A stretch of DNA of 64,000 nt from Hahnella lacustris (GCA_965194655.1 OZ239148.1:992001-1056000); one strand, 5' to 3'. Shown: positions 33,468 to 42,131, counted from the stretch's first letter. Notes: generated by a model not told the origin, from the letters alone. Translations and numbers: made by a program.

Positions 33468-34291
33468 GCGGGTTCAAGGGCGGGCGCTGCAATGGGCCGT
33501 TCCGCAGGCATCCCTGAGCGGTAAGGCCAGAACACCAGCTTGAGCTCTCCGGTGTGGGTCTCGACCAGTGCGGAGAGGCTCTCCACCCAGTCGCCATCAT
33601 TGCAGTAGAGGACACCATCAATCTCGCGAATCTCGGCCTTGTGGATATGGCCGCAGACCACGCCGTCGTATCCGCGGCGACGCGCCTCCGAGACCAGTGC
33701 CTCCTCAAAGTCAGTGATGAAGCTCACTGCGTTCTTAACTTTGACTTTGAGGTATTGGGAAAGGGACCAGTAACCCATGCCAAGCCGGTGGCGCAGGCGG
33801 TTGTAGTGATTGTTGATTGCCAGGAGCCAGGTGTAGGCCGCGTCTCCTAGGTGGGCAAGCCACTTTGCATGTTGAACCACGCCATCGAAAAGGTCGCCGT
33901 GGGTGACCCAGAGTCTGCGACCGTCTTTCATGGTGTGGACAGCCTCATCGACGATGTCGATGTCTCCAAAGGCCATTCCAAGAAAATTGCGCAGCACCTC
34001 GTCATGGTTGCCTGCGATGTAGGTTACCTTGGTGCCTTTGCGGGCCTTTCGAAGGACCTTTTGGACCACGTCGTTGTGGCTTTGCTTCCAGTACCAGCTT
34101 TTTCGGAGCTGCCAGCCGTCAATGATGTCGCCCACGAGATAGAGACTGTCGCTCTCGTTGTGCTTGAGAAAATCGAGGAGATAGTCTGCCTTGCAGCCAG
34201 GCGTGCCGAGATGGATGTCGGAGATCCAGATTGCTCGATAATGAAATGCAACTGGGTCGTTCTGCATGAGGTCGTTTGCCGTCATGGACAC
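33464..34291 (-). CDS. plcP: PlcP-like phospholipase C (calcineurin-like metallophosphoesterase)
   Basis: Metallophosphoesterase of 275 residues. Motifs in order are WISDIHLG (near 23), LVGDIIDGW (near 52), AGNHDEVLR (near 92), VTHGDLFDG (near 130) and GHIHKAEIR (near 215). Databases often name this family UDP-2,3-diacylglucosamine hydrolase (LpxH). However, its length, its coupling to an Agt-type glycosyltransferase and the Pho boxes upstream point to PlcP, which splits phospholipids to diacylglycerol in phosphate starvation. The start is GTG 34291, with GGGAGG 10 nt upstream; ATG 34285 is the alternative but lies too far from that site. Confidence 0.78.
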   Translation of the reverse strand: MSMTANDLMQNDPVAFHYRAIWISDIHLGTPGCKADYLLDFLKHNESDSLYLVGDIIDGWQLRKSWYWKQSHNDVVQKVLRKARKGTKVTYIAGNHDEVLRNFLGMAFGDIDIVDEAVHTMKDGRRLWVTHGDLFDGVVQHAKWLAHLGDAAYTWLLAINNHYNRLRHRLGMGYWSLSQYLKVKVKNAVSFITDFEEALVSEARRRGYDGVVCGHIHKAEIREIDGVLYCNDGDWVESLSALVETHTGELKLVFWPYRSGMPAERPIAAPALEPA

Positions 34292-34309
34292 TCAGAATCC
34301 ACCTCCCGA

Positions 34310-34349
34310 ATGACATAAGCATGTCGAATCGATGACCCTTTTATGACTT
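34310..34349 (-). promoter_or_regulatory. Array of four Pho-box half-sites upstream of plcP
   Basis: Read on the minus strand, AAGTCAT (34349-34343), GGGTCAT (34338-34332), TCGACAT (34327-34321) and ATGTCAT (34316-34310) recur exactly every 11 bp, i.e. 7-mers with 4-bp spacers, as in the PhoB consensus CTGTCAT-N4-CTGTCAT. The first two could serve as the activator site for an extended -10 near TGCTTATGT (34320-34312). PhoB control of plcP-agt is inferred from this pattern and from known control of these genes in other bacteria. Confidence 0.7.
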
Positions 34350-34398
34350 TGAGTCTCGTGTGGATTGCTGATAGACTCTCGGCTTGCCTTTTGACGGC

Positions 34399-34475
34399 AG
34401 GCGCGTAGCTCAGCTGGTTAGAGCACCACCTTGACATGGTGGGGGTCGTTGGTTCGAGTCCAATCGCGCCTACCA
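34399..34475 (+). tRNA. tRNA-Val(GAC)
   Basis: A 77-nt tRNA with encoded CCA. The acceptor is AGGCGCG paired with CGCGCCT, and the D arm has AGCTCAGCTGGTTAGAGC. The anticodon stem CCACC/GGTGG encloses TTGACAT, giving anticodon GAC. It lies 16 nt before the thrS start, a common arrangement in betaproteobacteria, and may be co-transcribed with it. Confidence 0.95.
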
Positions 34476-34491
34476 ACACACCTCAAATTTA

Positions 34492-36456
34492 ATGCCTCAG
34501 ATCACACTTCCCGATCGTTCTGTCCGTTCGTTTGATCAGCCCGTTACGGTGGCGCAGGTGGCCGCCTCTATTGGTGCAGGCCTGGCGAAAGCGGCCATTG
34601 CCGGTCGCGTCAACGGAGCGCTGGTCGACACGAGCTTCTGTATCGAGTCCGATGCGGAGCTCTCCATTGTCACCGACAAGGATGAGGCGGGTTTAGAGGT
34701 CATTCGTCATTCGACTGCTCACTTGCTGGCCTACGCCGCGCAGAAGCTGCTCCCTGGGCTTCAAGTCACGATTGGCCCGGTCATTGACAAGGGCTTTTAT
34801 TACGACTTCTCCTACCATCGCCCCCTCACACCTGAGGATCTCGAGGCGATTGAGGCGAAGATGCGCGAACTGGCTGCAAAGGACGAGCCCGTTGCGCGGG
34901 AAGTGATGGATCGCGATGCGGCCATCCAGATGTTCCTGGGCATGGGAGAGAAATATAAAGCCGAGATCATTGAGTCCATCCCCTCGGGAGAGCAGATCTC
35001 GTTGTACCGCGAAGGCGATTTCGTCGACCTTTGCAGAGGGCCTCATGTTCCCTCGACCGGAAAATTAAAGGTCTTCAAGCTCATGAAGGTCGCTGGCGCT
35101 TATTGGCGCGGTGACCATCGGAACGAGATGCTCCAGCGCGTCTACGGTACAGCCTGGGCGAAAAAGGAAGATCTCGATGCCTATTTGCATCAACTGGAAG
35201 AGGCAGAGCGCAGAGATCACCGCAAGCTAGGGAAGGCGCTCGACCTTTTTCATCTCCAAGACAACGCGCCGGGCCTGGTGTTCTGGCACCCCAAGGGCTG
35301 GACGATCTGGCAGCAGGTTGAGCAATACCTTCGCCGGGTTTACCTAGAAGCGGGCTACTTCGAGATCAAGTGCCCCCAAATCCTGGACCGATCGCTCTGG
35401 GAGCGCAGTGGTCACTGGGAGCACTACAAAGACAATATGTTCACCACGGCCTCCGAAAACCGTGAGTACGCCGTCAAGCCCATGAATTGCCCGGGCCATG
35501 TCCAAGTGTTCAACAGCGACTTGAGAAGCTATCGCGATCTGCCGCTGCGTTACGGTGAGTTTGGGTCGTGCCATCGAAACGAGTCGTCGGGCAGTCTGCA
35601 CGGCCTTTTGCGGGTGCGCGGGTTTACGCAAGACGATGGCCACATCTTCTGTACCGAAGATCAAATTCAGGACGAGGTCTACTCTTTTACCCAGAAGCTG
35701 CTCGAGGTCTACACAGATTTTGGCTTTGACCAGGTGATCTATCGACTCTCCACCCGTCCGCAGAATCGAGTGGGGTCAGACGAGAGCTGGGACAAGGCTG
35801 AGGCGGCGCTCTCTGAGGCGCTCAACCGATCGGGTGTCTCCTGGGAGCTCCTGCCGGGAGAGGGCGCATTCTATGGGCCCAAGATCGAATACAGCCTCAA
35901 AGACTCTCTTGGACGAATCTGGCAGTGCGGGACCATCCAAGTGGACTTCAATATGCCGGTGCGTTTGGGCGCGGAATACGTGGGCGAAGACAATAGCCGT
36001 CGCCATCCGGTCATGCTGCATCGAGCCATCGTGGGCTCTCTTGAGCGCTTCATTGGGATTCTCATCGAGAACCACGCGGGTGCGATGCCGACTTGGCTCG
36101 CGCCAGCTCAGGTGGCGGTTGCCTCCATCACGCAGGGCCAAGCCGATTACGCCCAGAGTGTTGCAAAAATGCTGCAGTCTCAGGGCGTTCGGACCCAGTT
36201 GGATTTGCGCAACGACAAAATTTCCTTCAAAATCCGTGAGTTAAGCCTTCAAAAGATTCCCTACATCCTCGTGGTGGGTGATCAAGAGAAAGCATCTGGC
36301 CAGGTGGCTGTTCGCGCCAGAGGGGGCCAGTCGCTCGGAGTGATGTCACTCGAGGCTTTTGCGGAGCAGCTGCAGGTTGAGCTGGTGAGCCGCGGTCAAC
36401 AGATGCCGCTCACCGCCCATGTGCAGTCCAATCAGAATTCACAGAAAGAGGTTTGA
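34492..36456 (+). CDS. thrS: Threonine-tRNA ligase
   Basis: ThrRS of 654 residues, near the usual 635-645. The N-terminal TGS domain starts MPQITLPDRSVRSFDQPVTV. The editing domain has HSTAHLLAYA and DLCRGPHVPST, with the metal-type cysteine/histidine residues of the SAD domain. The class II core has MNCPGHVQVF (zinc cysteine), GEFGSCHRNE and RVRGFTQDDGH (motif 2). The anticodon-binding domain is at the C-terminus. It heads the thrS-infC-rpmI-rplT-pheS-pheT-ihfA block. Confidence 0.97.
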   Translation: MPQITLPDRSVRSFDQPVTVAQVAASIGAGLAKAAIAGRVNGALVDTSFCIESDAELSIVTDKDEAGLEVIRHSTAHLLAYAAQKLLPGLQVTIGPVIDKGFYYDFSYHRPLTPEDLEAIEAKMRELAAKDEPVAREVMDRDAAIQMFLGMGEKYKAEIIESIPSGEQISLYREGDFVDLCRGPHVPSTGKLKVFKLMKVAGAYWRGDHRNEMLQRVYGTAWAKKEDLDAYLHQLEEAERRDHRKLGKALDLFHLQDNAPGLVFWHPKGWTIWQQVEQYLRRVYLEAGYFEIKCPQILDRSLWERSGHWEHYKDNMFTTASENREYAVKPMNCPGHVQVFNSDLRSYRDLPLRYGEFGSCHRNESSGSLHGLLRVRGFTQDDGHIFCTEDQIQDEVYSFTQKLLEVYTDFGFDQVIYRLSTRPQNRVGSDESWDKAEAALSEALNRSGVSWELLPGEGAFYGPKIEYSLKDSLGRIWQCGTIQVDFNMPVRLGAEYVGEDNSRRHPVMLHRAIVGSLERFIGILIENHAGAMPTWLAPAQVAVASITQGQADYAQSVAKMLQSQGVRTQLDLRNDKISFKIRELSLQKIPYILVVGDQEKASGQVAVRARGGQSLGVMSLEAFAEQLQVELVSRGQQMPLTAHVQSNQNSQKEV

Positions 36457-36458
36457 GC

Positions 36459-36980
36459 ATCGCTACAGATAAGTCGCATCGCATTAATGGCGAGATTACC
36501 GCGCATGAAATTCGCTTAGTCGGGGTCGAAAATGAAGCGCTGGGCATCGTGAGGCTCAGCGAGGCCATGAAAATGGCTGAAGAGGCAGACGTCGATTTGG
36601 TGGAGATTGCTCCCCAAGCTGTTCCAGTGGTCTGCAAGCTCATGGACTACGGTAAGTTCAAGTACCAGGAGCAGAAGCGCGCGCACGATGCGAAGCTCAA
36701 GCAGAAGATTATTCAGGTCAAGGAAGTGAAGTTTCGACCTGGCACCGACGAGAACGATTACCAGGTCAAGCTTCGTAACCTGACCCGGTTCCTGGAGGAG
36801 GGGGATAAAGCCAAAATCACCATCCGGTTTCGGGGACGTGAGATGGCCCACCAAGAGTTTGGTATGCGGGTGCTGGAGCGGGTCCGCGAGGATTTAGGCG
36901 AGTTGGGGCAGGTGGAACAGATGCCCAAGCTCGAAGGGCGACAGATGGTCATGATCATCGCGCCCAAGAAGAAGAAGTAA
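36459..36980 (+). CDS. infC: Translation initiation factor IF-3, ATC start codon
   Basis: IF-3 of 173 residues, starting (M)ATDKSHRINGEITAHEIRLVGVENEALG and ending MVMIIAPKKKK, with RLMDYGKFKYQEQK-type linker and C-terminal FRGREMAHQEFG. The ribosome site AAAGAGG (36445-36451) is 7 nt from ATC at 36459. A TTG at 36453 is only 1 nt from that site and so cannot be the start. No ATG or GTG is available before the conserved N-terminus. IF-3 rejects non-canonical starts and E. coli infC uses ATT for autoregulation, so an ATC start fits the same control. It begins 2 nt after the thrS stop. Confidence 0.93.
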   Translation: MATDKSHRINGEITAHEIRLVGVENEALGIVRLSEAMKMAEEADVDLVEIAPQAVPVVCKLMDYGKFKYQEQKRAHDAKLKQKIIQVKEVKFRPGTDENDYQVKLRNLTRFLEEGDKAKITIRFRGREMAHQEFGMRVLERVREDLGELGQVEQMPKLEGRQMVMIIAPKKKK

Positions 36981-37037
36981 GGTTGTAGAGCAGTCGTAGT
37001 GAAGTGGTTGTACCGATTCGCTGTGGGTAATAGAAGC

Positions 37038-37053
37038 AAGGGCAGGGGCCCTT
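37038..37053 (+). other. Short hairpin in the infC-rpmI gap
   Basis: AAGGGC, loop AGGG, GCCCTT: a 6-bp perfect stem within the 105-bp space between infC and rpmI. It has no T run, so it is not a standard terminator. It may be part of the leader that controls the L35/L20 genes, but nothing else supports that. Confidence 0.25.
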
Positions 37054-37085
37054 CACCGACAGAGGACCAACGATAAGGAGCAGTC

Positions 37086-37283
37086 ATGCCCAAAATGAAG
37101 ACCAAGAAGGCCGCTGCAAAGCGCTTCATGGCTCGCGGTAGCGGGTCCATCAAGCGTGCGCACGCCACCAAGCGTCACATCCTGACCAAGCGCACCACCA
37201 AGAACAAGCGTCAGCTGCGTGGAACCCTCACCGTTCATCCGTCCGACGTCCAGCACGTTCGCGACATGATGCCCTACGCTTAA
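37086..37283 (+). CDS. rpmI: 50S ribosomal protein L35
   Basis: L35, 65 residues, very basic (MPKMKTKKAAAKRF..., HATKRHILTKRTTKNKR...), full family length. An AAGGAG ribosome site lies 5 nt before ATG 37086. It is followed 11 nt later by rplT, as in nearly all bacteria. Confidence 0.97.
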   Translation: MPKMKTKKAAAKRFMARGSGSIKRAHATKRHILTKRTTKNKRQLRGTLTVHPSDVQHVRDMMPYA

Positions 37284-37294
37284 GGAGACCAGAC

Positions 37295-37654
37295 ATGCCT
37301 CGCGTTAAACGTGGTGTAACCGCTCGTGCCCGTCACAAGAAAATCCTTGCCCTGGCCAAAGGCTTCCGGGGCCGCCGTAACAATGTCTTCCGTGTGGCGA
37401 AGCAGGCCGTCATGCGGGCAGGCCAATATGCTTATCGTGATCGCCGTAATCGCAAGCGCGTCTTCCGCGCCCTATGGATCACGCGAATCAACGCCGCATG
37501 CCGTCAGCACGACATCAGCTATAGCCGTTTCATGAATGGCTTGAAGAAAGCTCAGATCGACATCGACCGCAAGATGCTCTCGGATCTGGCCGTTGCAGAC
37601 AAGGCTGCTTTCGCCGCCATCGTCTCGCAGGCAAAGTCCGCGCTGTCGGCGTAA
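37295..37654 (+). CDS. rplT: 50S ribosomal protein L20
   Basis: L20, 119 residues, beginning MPRVKRGVTARARHKKILALAKGFRGRRNN. It binds 23S rRNA early in 50S assembly and in many bacteria represses its own operon. An AAGGAG site precedes ATG 37295. It is 24 nt upstream of pheS. Confidence 0.97.
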   Translation: MPRVKRGVTARARHKKILALAKGFRGRRNNVFRVAKQAVMRAGQYAYRDRRNRKRVFRALWITRINAACRQHDISYSRFMNGLKKAQIDIDRKMLSDLAVADKAAFAAIVSQAKSALSA

Positions 37655-37678
37655 GCGACCCGTCCAGACCGGCTCTGT

Positions 37679-38695
37679 ATGTCCGATCTGACGTTGTTGG
37701 TCTCTCAAGCCACAGAGGCTTTCGAGACCGCTCAAGACCCTGCTGCCCTCGAAAACGCCAAGGCGCGTTTTCTGGGCAAGTCGGGCCTTATTACTGAGCA
37801 GCTCAAATCCCTCGCTGGGCTAGACCCAGAGGCACGGAAGGCTCAGGGCGCTCTGGTGAATCAAGCGAAAGCTGCGGTTGAGCAGGCACTGAACGCCAGA
37901 CGCGACGCACTCGCTCAAGCGGCCTTAGAGGCGCGACTCTCCGCAGAATCCATCGATGTCACCCTTCCAGGCCGAGCTCAGTCCATGGGCAGCATTCATC
38001 CGGTCACTCGAACCTGGCAGCGGGTCGTCGAGATCTTCGCCTCCATTGGGTTTGATGTTGCGGACGGCCCAGAGATCGAGACCGACTGGTTCAATTTCAC
38101 GTCCCTCAACAACCCCCTCAATCACCCTGCACGATCCATGCAGGATACGTTCTACATCGACCAAGTCGACGAGTCTGGTCTTCCGTTGCTCCTTCGGACC
38201 CATACCAGCCCCATGCAAGTTCGCTATGCGCGGGCCCACACGCCGCCCATCCGGGTGATCGCACCCGGAAGAACCTATCGGGTTGACAGCGATGCGACAC
38301 ACTCGCCCATGTTCCATCAGGTTGAGGGCCTCTGGATTGCAGAGTCGGTGAGCTTCGCTGATCTCAAGGGCGTCTATCACGATTTTCTCGCACGTTTCTT
38401 TGAGGACAATCAGTTGGAGGTGCGCTTTCGCCCCTCCTTCTTTCCGTTCACCGAACCCTCTGCAGAGATCGACATGCGGTTCTCCAGTGGTCCGCTCAAA
38501 GGCAGGTGGCTGGAGATTTCTGGGGCGGGACAGGTCCACCCCACGGTCATTCGAAACTTTGGCTACGATCCTGAGAAGGTCATGGGCTTCGCATTTGGAA
38601 GCGGGCTCGAACGTCTGACGATGCTTCGCTATGGCGTCGGTGATCTGCGTCTGTTTTTTGAGAACGACCTGCGCTTTCTGCGTCAGTTCTCCTAA
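37679..38695 (+). CDS. pheS: Phenylalanine-tRNA ligase alpha subunit
   Basis: PheRS alpha, 338 residues. The N-terminal coiled coil (about 1-90) contacts tRNA. The catalytic core has GSIHPVTRTWQRVVEIF, DGPEIETDWFNF, LLRTHTSPMQVRYA (motif 1/2 region), FHQVEGLWI and FGSGLERLTMLRYGV (motif 3). It forms an alpha2-beta2 tetramer with PheT, encoded 11 nt downstream. Confidence 0.97.
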   Translation: MSDLTLLVSQATEAFETAQDPAALENAKARFLGKSGLITEQLKSLAGLDPEARKAQGALVNQAKAAVEQALNARRDALAQAALEARLSAESIDVTLPGRAQSMGSIHPVTRTWQRVVEIFASIGFDVADGPEIETDWFNFTSLNNPLNHPARSMQDTFYIDQVDESGLPLLLRTHTSPMQVRYARAHTPPIRVIAPGRTYRVDSDATHSPMFHQVEGLWIAESVSFADLKGVYHDFLARFFEDNQLEVRFRPSFFPFTEPSAEIDMRFSSGPLKGRWLEISGAGQVHPTVIRNFGYDPEKVMGFAFGSGLERLTMLRYGVGDLRLFFENDLRFLRQFS

Positions 38696-38706
38696 AGGCT
38701 TCATTC

Positions 38707-41193
38707 ATGCGCATTCCTGAAGAGTGGCTCCGTTCCTGGGTGAACCCCTCCCTGTCTACTGATGCGCTCGCCGAGCGCCTCACCATGGCTGGACTCGAGA
38801 TCGAAGACATCCACCGACGCGCTCCCCCGTTTTCAGGCGTCGTTGTCGGCCACATTCTTCAGGCTGAGCAACATCCCAATGCGGACCGCCTTCGAGTCTG
38901 TACGGTCGATGTAGGGGCGGCCAGTCCTCTCCAGATTGTCTGCGGTGCCCCCAATGCACGCGCTGGGCTTTACGTGGCCTGCGCTACAGAGGGCGCTGTT
39001 CTGCCCGGCGACTTCCAGATCAAGCGTGCAAAGATGCGTGGTGTCGAGAGCCAGGGCATGCTCTGTTCCGCCAAAGAACTTGGTCTCTCAGAGGAATCAC
39101 AGGGCATTGTGGAGCTCGCCATGCCCGCGTCTGGATGGGTGCTGGGCCAGAATCTACGCCAGCTCCTTGACCTCGATGCCGTCACCCTCGAGATCAAGCT
39201 CACGCCCAATCGCGCCGACTGTCTCTCGGTGCTGGGTGTCGCCAGAGAACTCTCTGCGCTCACCCAATCCCCCATCACACCAGCTTTGAGGCCTACCGTC
39301 CCCGTGGAGGCCAGTGTTCCAGCGCCAATCGTGCACCTACCCAGCACCACTGGCGGCCAGAAGCTCTGTGGTCGTTTCGCTTCAAGAATCATTCATGGGG
39401 TCCATGCGGGTGTGCCAACCCCCGATTGGATGCGTGCTCGTTTAGAGGCAGCGGGGCAGCGGTCCATTTCTCTGCTGGTCGACCTCTCCAACTACATCAT
39501 GCTGGAGCTCGGTCAGCCCACCCATATCTTCGATCTCGATCAGCTCGTTCCGCTTCGCGGTGACGTCGAGGGACACCTTCAGGTTCGTTGGGCTCAGGCG
39601 GGCGAGCGCATCACGCTTCTCAATGACCAGGTTGTTGACCTGAATGAGAGTCATGGAATCATCGTCGACGGAGAGGGCCCGGTTGCCATCGCGGGCATCA
39701 TGGGCGGCTCCCGCACGGCCGTCTCAGACGAGACCCAAAACATTCTGATTGAGTCGGCCTTCTGGTGGCCAGACGCCATTCGTGGGCGGGCCCAGAAGCT
39801 CAAGTTTTCGACCGAAGCAGGCCATCGTTTCGAACGAGGCGTGGACGCAAGTCAGGTCGTGGCCAACCTAGAGGCGCTTTCCTCATGGATCCTCTCGCTC
39901 TGTGGAGGCCAAGCAGGCCCCATCTCAGACCAGGTGGTTGAACTCCCGAGCCGACCTGCTGTGCGAATTCGGTCCGCTCGCTGCTCTCGGATCATCGGGC
40001 GCCCCATCTCTGTGCAAGAGATTGACTCTGTGCTGACATCCCTCGGATTCGAACTCACGCCCGTCACGGATGAGCAGGGTTTGGAGGCTTTCATGGCCGT
40101 CCCACCCGCACATCGCTTTGACATCGAGATCGAGGAGGATTTGGTGGAGGAGGTTGCACGCGTGCTGGGTTTCGATCTGATCGAGGCCCGTCCTCCGGTC
40201 GCGTCTCTCAGTATGCGTGTCCTTCCAGAGGCACAACGCTCCACATTTCACCTTCGTCAGAACCTGGTCCATGCCGGCTATCACGAGGCGATCACCTACA
40301 GCTTCATATCGGAGGAGCAGGCCAGCCGTTTTGCCCCTGATTCTGAGCTGATTCGCCTCTTGAATCCGATCGCGGCCCAGCTCTCGACCATGCGACCGAG
40401 CCTAGTGCCTGGCCTGGTGAGTGTGCTGCAGTCCAACCTCGCGCGTCAGGAATCGCGCGTTCGCCTCTTTGAAATGGGTCGTACCTTCCGAAGAGATGGG
40501 CAGGTGCAGGCAGGGCCTTGGAGTGTCTCAGGACTCTCCCAGCCCCAGAGGCTCGGGCTCCTTGCCTATGGGTCTGGTCACCCAGAGCAGTGGGGGCAGG
40601 CGGTGCGTGCCATCGACTTTTTCGATCTGAAGGGCGACATCGAGCGCCTCTGTGCCCCTCACCCCATCACCACTGAGCCCATACCTCCGGGGCATGCTCT
40701 GCTCAGCATGCTTCATCCCGGCCGCTCAGCCATCGTGCTGATGAGCGGGCAGGCGATTGGCTGGATGGGCGAATGTCACCCCAACCGCCAGATGGAATGG
40801 GACCTCCCGCACGCGGTTCTTTTGGCTGAGATCGATCTCGCACCCTTACTTCAGCGTGCGCTGCCCACTCCCAAGCCCATTTCACGTTTTCCCTCCGTAC
40901 AGCGCGACCTGGCACTGGTCGTGGACCAGTCTATGGCTGCAGGCCTGATGCTCGAGAAATTCTGGAACGCTCGATCCTCCCTGAAGTCTGGCCATCTGCT
41001 GCAGTCTGTCGCACTTTTTGATCAGTACCGAGGCGTCGGACTGGCAGAGAGCGAGAAAAGTCTTGCCTTTAGGTTTGTGCTGCAAGATACTGAAAAGACA
41101 CTAGAAGATGCCGAGGTAGAAGGGCTCATGGAAGCGCTTCTGTCGGTGGCAGTGAGTCGATTTGGGGCTCGCCTTCGCGGTACCGCAGCCTGA
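38707..41193 (+). CDS. pheT: Phenylalanine-tRNA ligase beta subunit
   Basis: PheRS beta, 828 residues, somewhat longer than the ~795 of E. coli. It starts with the tRNA-binding EMAP-like domain (VVVGHILQAEQHPNADRLRVCTVDVG, IVCGAPNARAG), then the B3/B4 editing domain, the B5 domain (DIEIEEDLVEEVARVLGFD), the catalytic-like domain, and a C-terminal ferredoxin-fold anticodon-binding domain (KPISRFPSVQRDLALVVD). ATG 38707 directly follows pheS. Confidence 0.97.
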   Translation: MRIPEEWLRSWVNPSLSTDALAERLTMAGLEIEDIHRRAPPFSGVVVGHILQAEQHPNADRLRVCTVDVGAASPLQIVCGAPNARAGLYVACATEGAVLPGDFQIKRAKMRGVESQGMLCSAKELGLSEESQGIVELAMPASGWVLGQNLRQLLDLDAVTLEIKLTPNRADCLSVLGVARELSALTQSPITPALRPTVPVEASVPAPIVHLPSTTGGQKLCGRFASRIIHGVHAGVPTPDWMRARLEAAGQRSISLLVDLSNYIMLELGQPTHIFDLDQLVPLRGDVEGHLQVRWAQAGERITLLNDQVVDLNESHGIIVDGEGPVAIAGIMGGSRTAVSDETQNILIESAFWWPDAIRGRAQKLKFSTEAGHRFERGVDASQVVANLEALSSWILSLCGGQAGPISDQVVELPSRPAVRIRSARCSRIIGRPISVQEIDSVLTSLGFELTPVTDEQGLEAFMAVPPAHRFDIEIEEDLVEEVARVLGFDLIEARPPVASLSMRVLPEAQRSTFHLRQNLVHAGYHEAITYSFISEEQASRFAPDSELIRLLNPIAAQLSTMRPSLVPGLVSVLQSNLARQESRVRLFEMGRTFRRDGQVQAGPWSVSGLSQPQRLGLLAYGSGHPEQWGQAVRAIDFFDLKGDIERLCAPHPITTEPIPPGHALLSMLHPGRSAIVLMSGQAIGWMGECHPNRQMEWDLPHAVLLAEIDLAPLLQRALPTPKPISRFPSVQRDLALVVDQSMAAGLMLEKFWNARSSLKSGHLLQSVALFDQYRGVGLAESEKSLAFRFVLQDTEKTLEDAEVEGLMEALLSVAVSRFGARLRGTAA

Positions 41194-41223
41194 TAGGCTT
41201 GAACGATTTCGGAGGGGGTTTCT

Positions 41224-41607
41224 TTGCTGCTTGATTCAGATCCATCTCGTCTCGGTGAGGAGGCTCTTGCCGCTCAGACGGACCCGGATACGGTCACTAA
41301 GGCTGAGCTGGCTGAAATCTTGTACGAGCGGGTCGGCCTCAATAAGCGCGAGGCCAAGGACGTCGTGGATGCCTTTTTCGCCGAAATCCGAGATGCCTTA
41401 GTCAGAGGTGACTGGGTGAAGCTCTCGGGGTTCGGAAATTTCCAGCTCAGGGACAAGCCTCAACGACCTGGTCGTAACCCCAAAACGGGCGAGCCGATTC
41501 CCATCTCAGCTCGTCGAGTGGTCACGTTTCATGCCAGTCAGAAGCTCAAGGCCTGTGTCGAGGGCAGACACAAGCCGCTCGATTTAGAAGGTGACGAGGA
41601 CCTCTGA
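41224..41607 (+). CDS. ihfA: Integration host factor alpha subunit
   Basis: IhfA, 127 residues, with an extra ~20-residue N-terminus before the conserved TVTKAELAEILYERVGLNKREAK. The DNA-bending arm is GRNPKTGEPIPISARRVVTFHAS, with the intercalating proline. The start is TTG 41224, with GGAGGGGG about 8 nt upstream. It is coupled to the merR-like gene by a TGATG 1-nt overlap. It forms a heterodimer with IhfB and bends DNA at promoters and in recombination. Confidence 0.93.
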   Translation: MLLDSDPSRLGEEALAAQTDPDTVTKAELAEILYERVGLNKREAKDVVDAFFAEIRDALVRGDWVKLSGFGNFQLRDKPQRPGRNPKTGEPIPISARRVVTFHASQKLKACVEGRHKPLDLEGDEDL

Positions 41608-41984
41608 TGCGTGAGGTCTCCCAGACCGCGCTGCCCGCCATTCCGGCCAAACGTTATTTCACCATTGGTGAGGTGAGTGAGCTATGTCAGGTGAAGGCGC
41701 ACGTGTTGCGCTACTGGGAGCAGGAGTTCTCACAGTTAAGCCCGGTCAAGCGTCGGGGCAATCGCCGCTACTACCAGCATCATGAGGTCGTCCTGATTCG
41801 TCGCATCCGCGAACTGCTCTATGACGAGGGCTTCACCATCTCGGGGGCACGCAGTCGACTCTCGGGTGGACGTGACCTTGAACCCCTTGAGAGTCACGAG
41901 ACGTTGCCGGTCCATGACGAGGCTGGTTCTGGTCTGGTGCAGGAGCTCAAGGCCATTCTGGCTGGCCTTCGCAGAACAAGTTAG
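41607..41984 (+). CDS. MerR family transcriptional regulator
   Basis: MerR-type protein of 125 residues. The winged helix-turn-helix is RYFTIGEVSELCQVKAHVLRYWEQEF (16-41) followed by RRGNRRYYQHHEVVLIRRIRELL. The C-terminal part is short and lacks metal-binding cysteines. A MerR-like gene next to ihfA is a standard arrangement across proteobacteria, but its targets are unknown. Confidence 0.9.
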   Translation: MREVSQTALPAIPAKRYFTIGEVSELCQVKAHVLRYWEQEFSQLSPVKRRGNRRYYQHHEVVLIRRIRELLYDEGFTISGARSRLSGGRDLEPLESHETLPVHDEAGSGLVQELKAILAGLRRTS

Positions 41985-42014
41985 ACGAATTTTCGGTATA
42001 CTCTGCGGCTTCGG

Positions 42015-42092
<78 letters not shown>

Positions 42093-42104
42093 AATTTCCC
42101 TCTC

Positions 42105-42131
42105 AAAAAAACGGGTCAGAAAGTCAGACCC
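42105..42131 (-). terminator. Intrinsic terminator of the kinase-like gene
   Basis: On the minus strand GGGTC (42131-42127) pairs with GACCC (42117-42113), extended by two further pairs past one mismatch, and is followed by a T run (AAAAAAA at 42105-42111 on the plus strand). The stop codon of the gene lies within the stem-loop. Confidence 0.7.

Noticed and set aside
33464..34291. LpxH (lipid A pathway) as the name of the metallophosphoesterase
   Set aside because: The motifs allow it, but coupling to a GT4 gene, the adjacent olsB and the Pho boxes favour PlcP. LpxH is kept only as an alternative.
36453..36458. TTG as the infC start
   Set aside because: It is 1 nt from the ribosome site, too close for initiation; ATC six bases later has 7-nt spacing.
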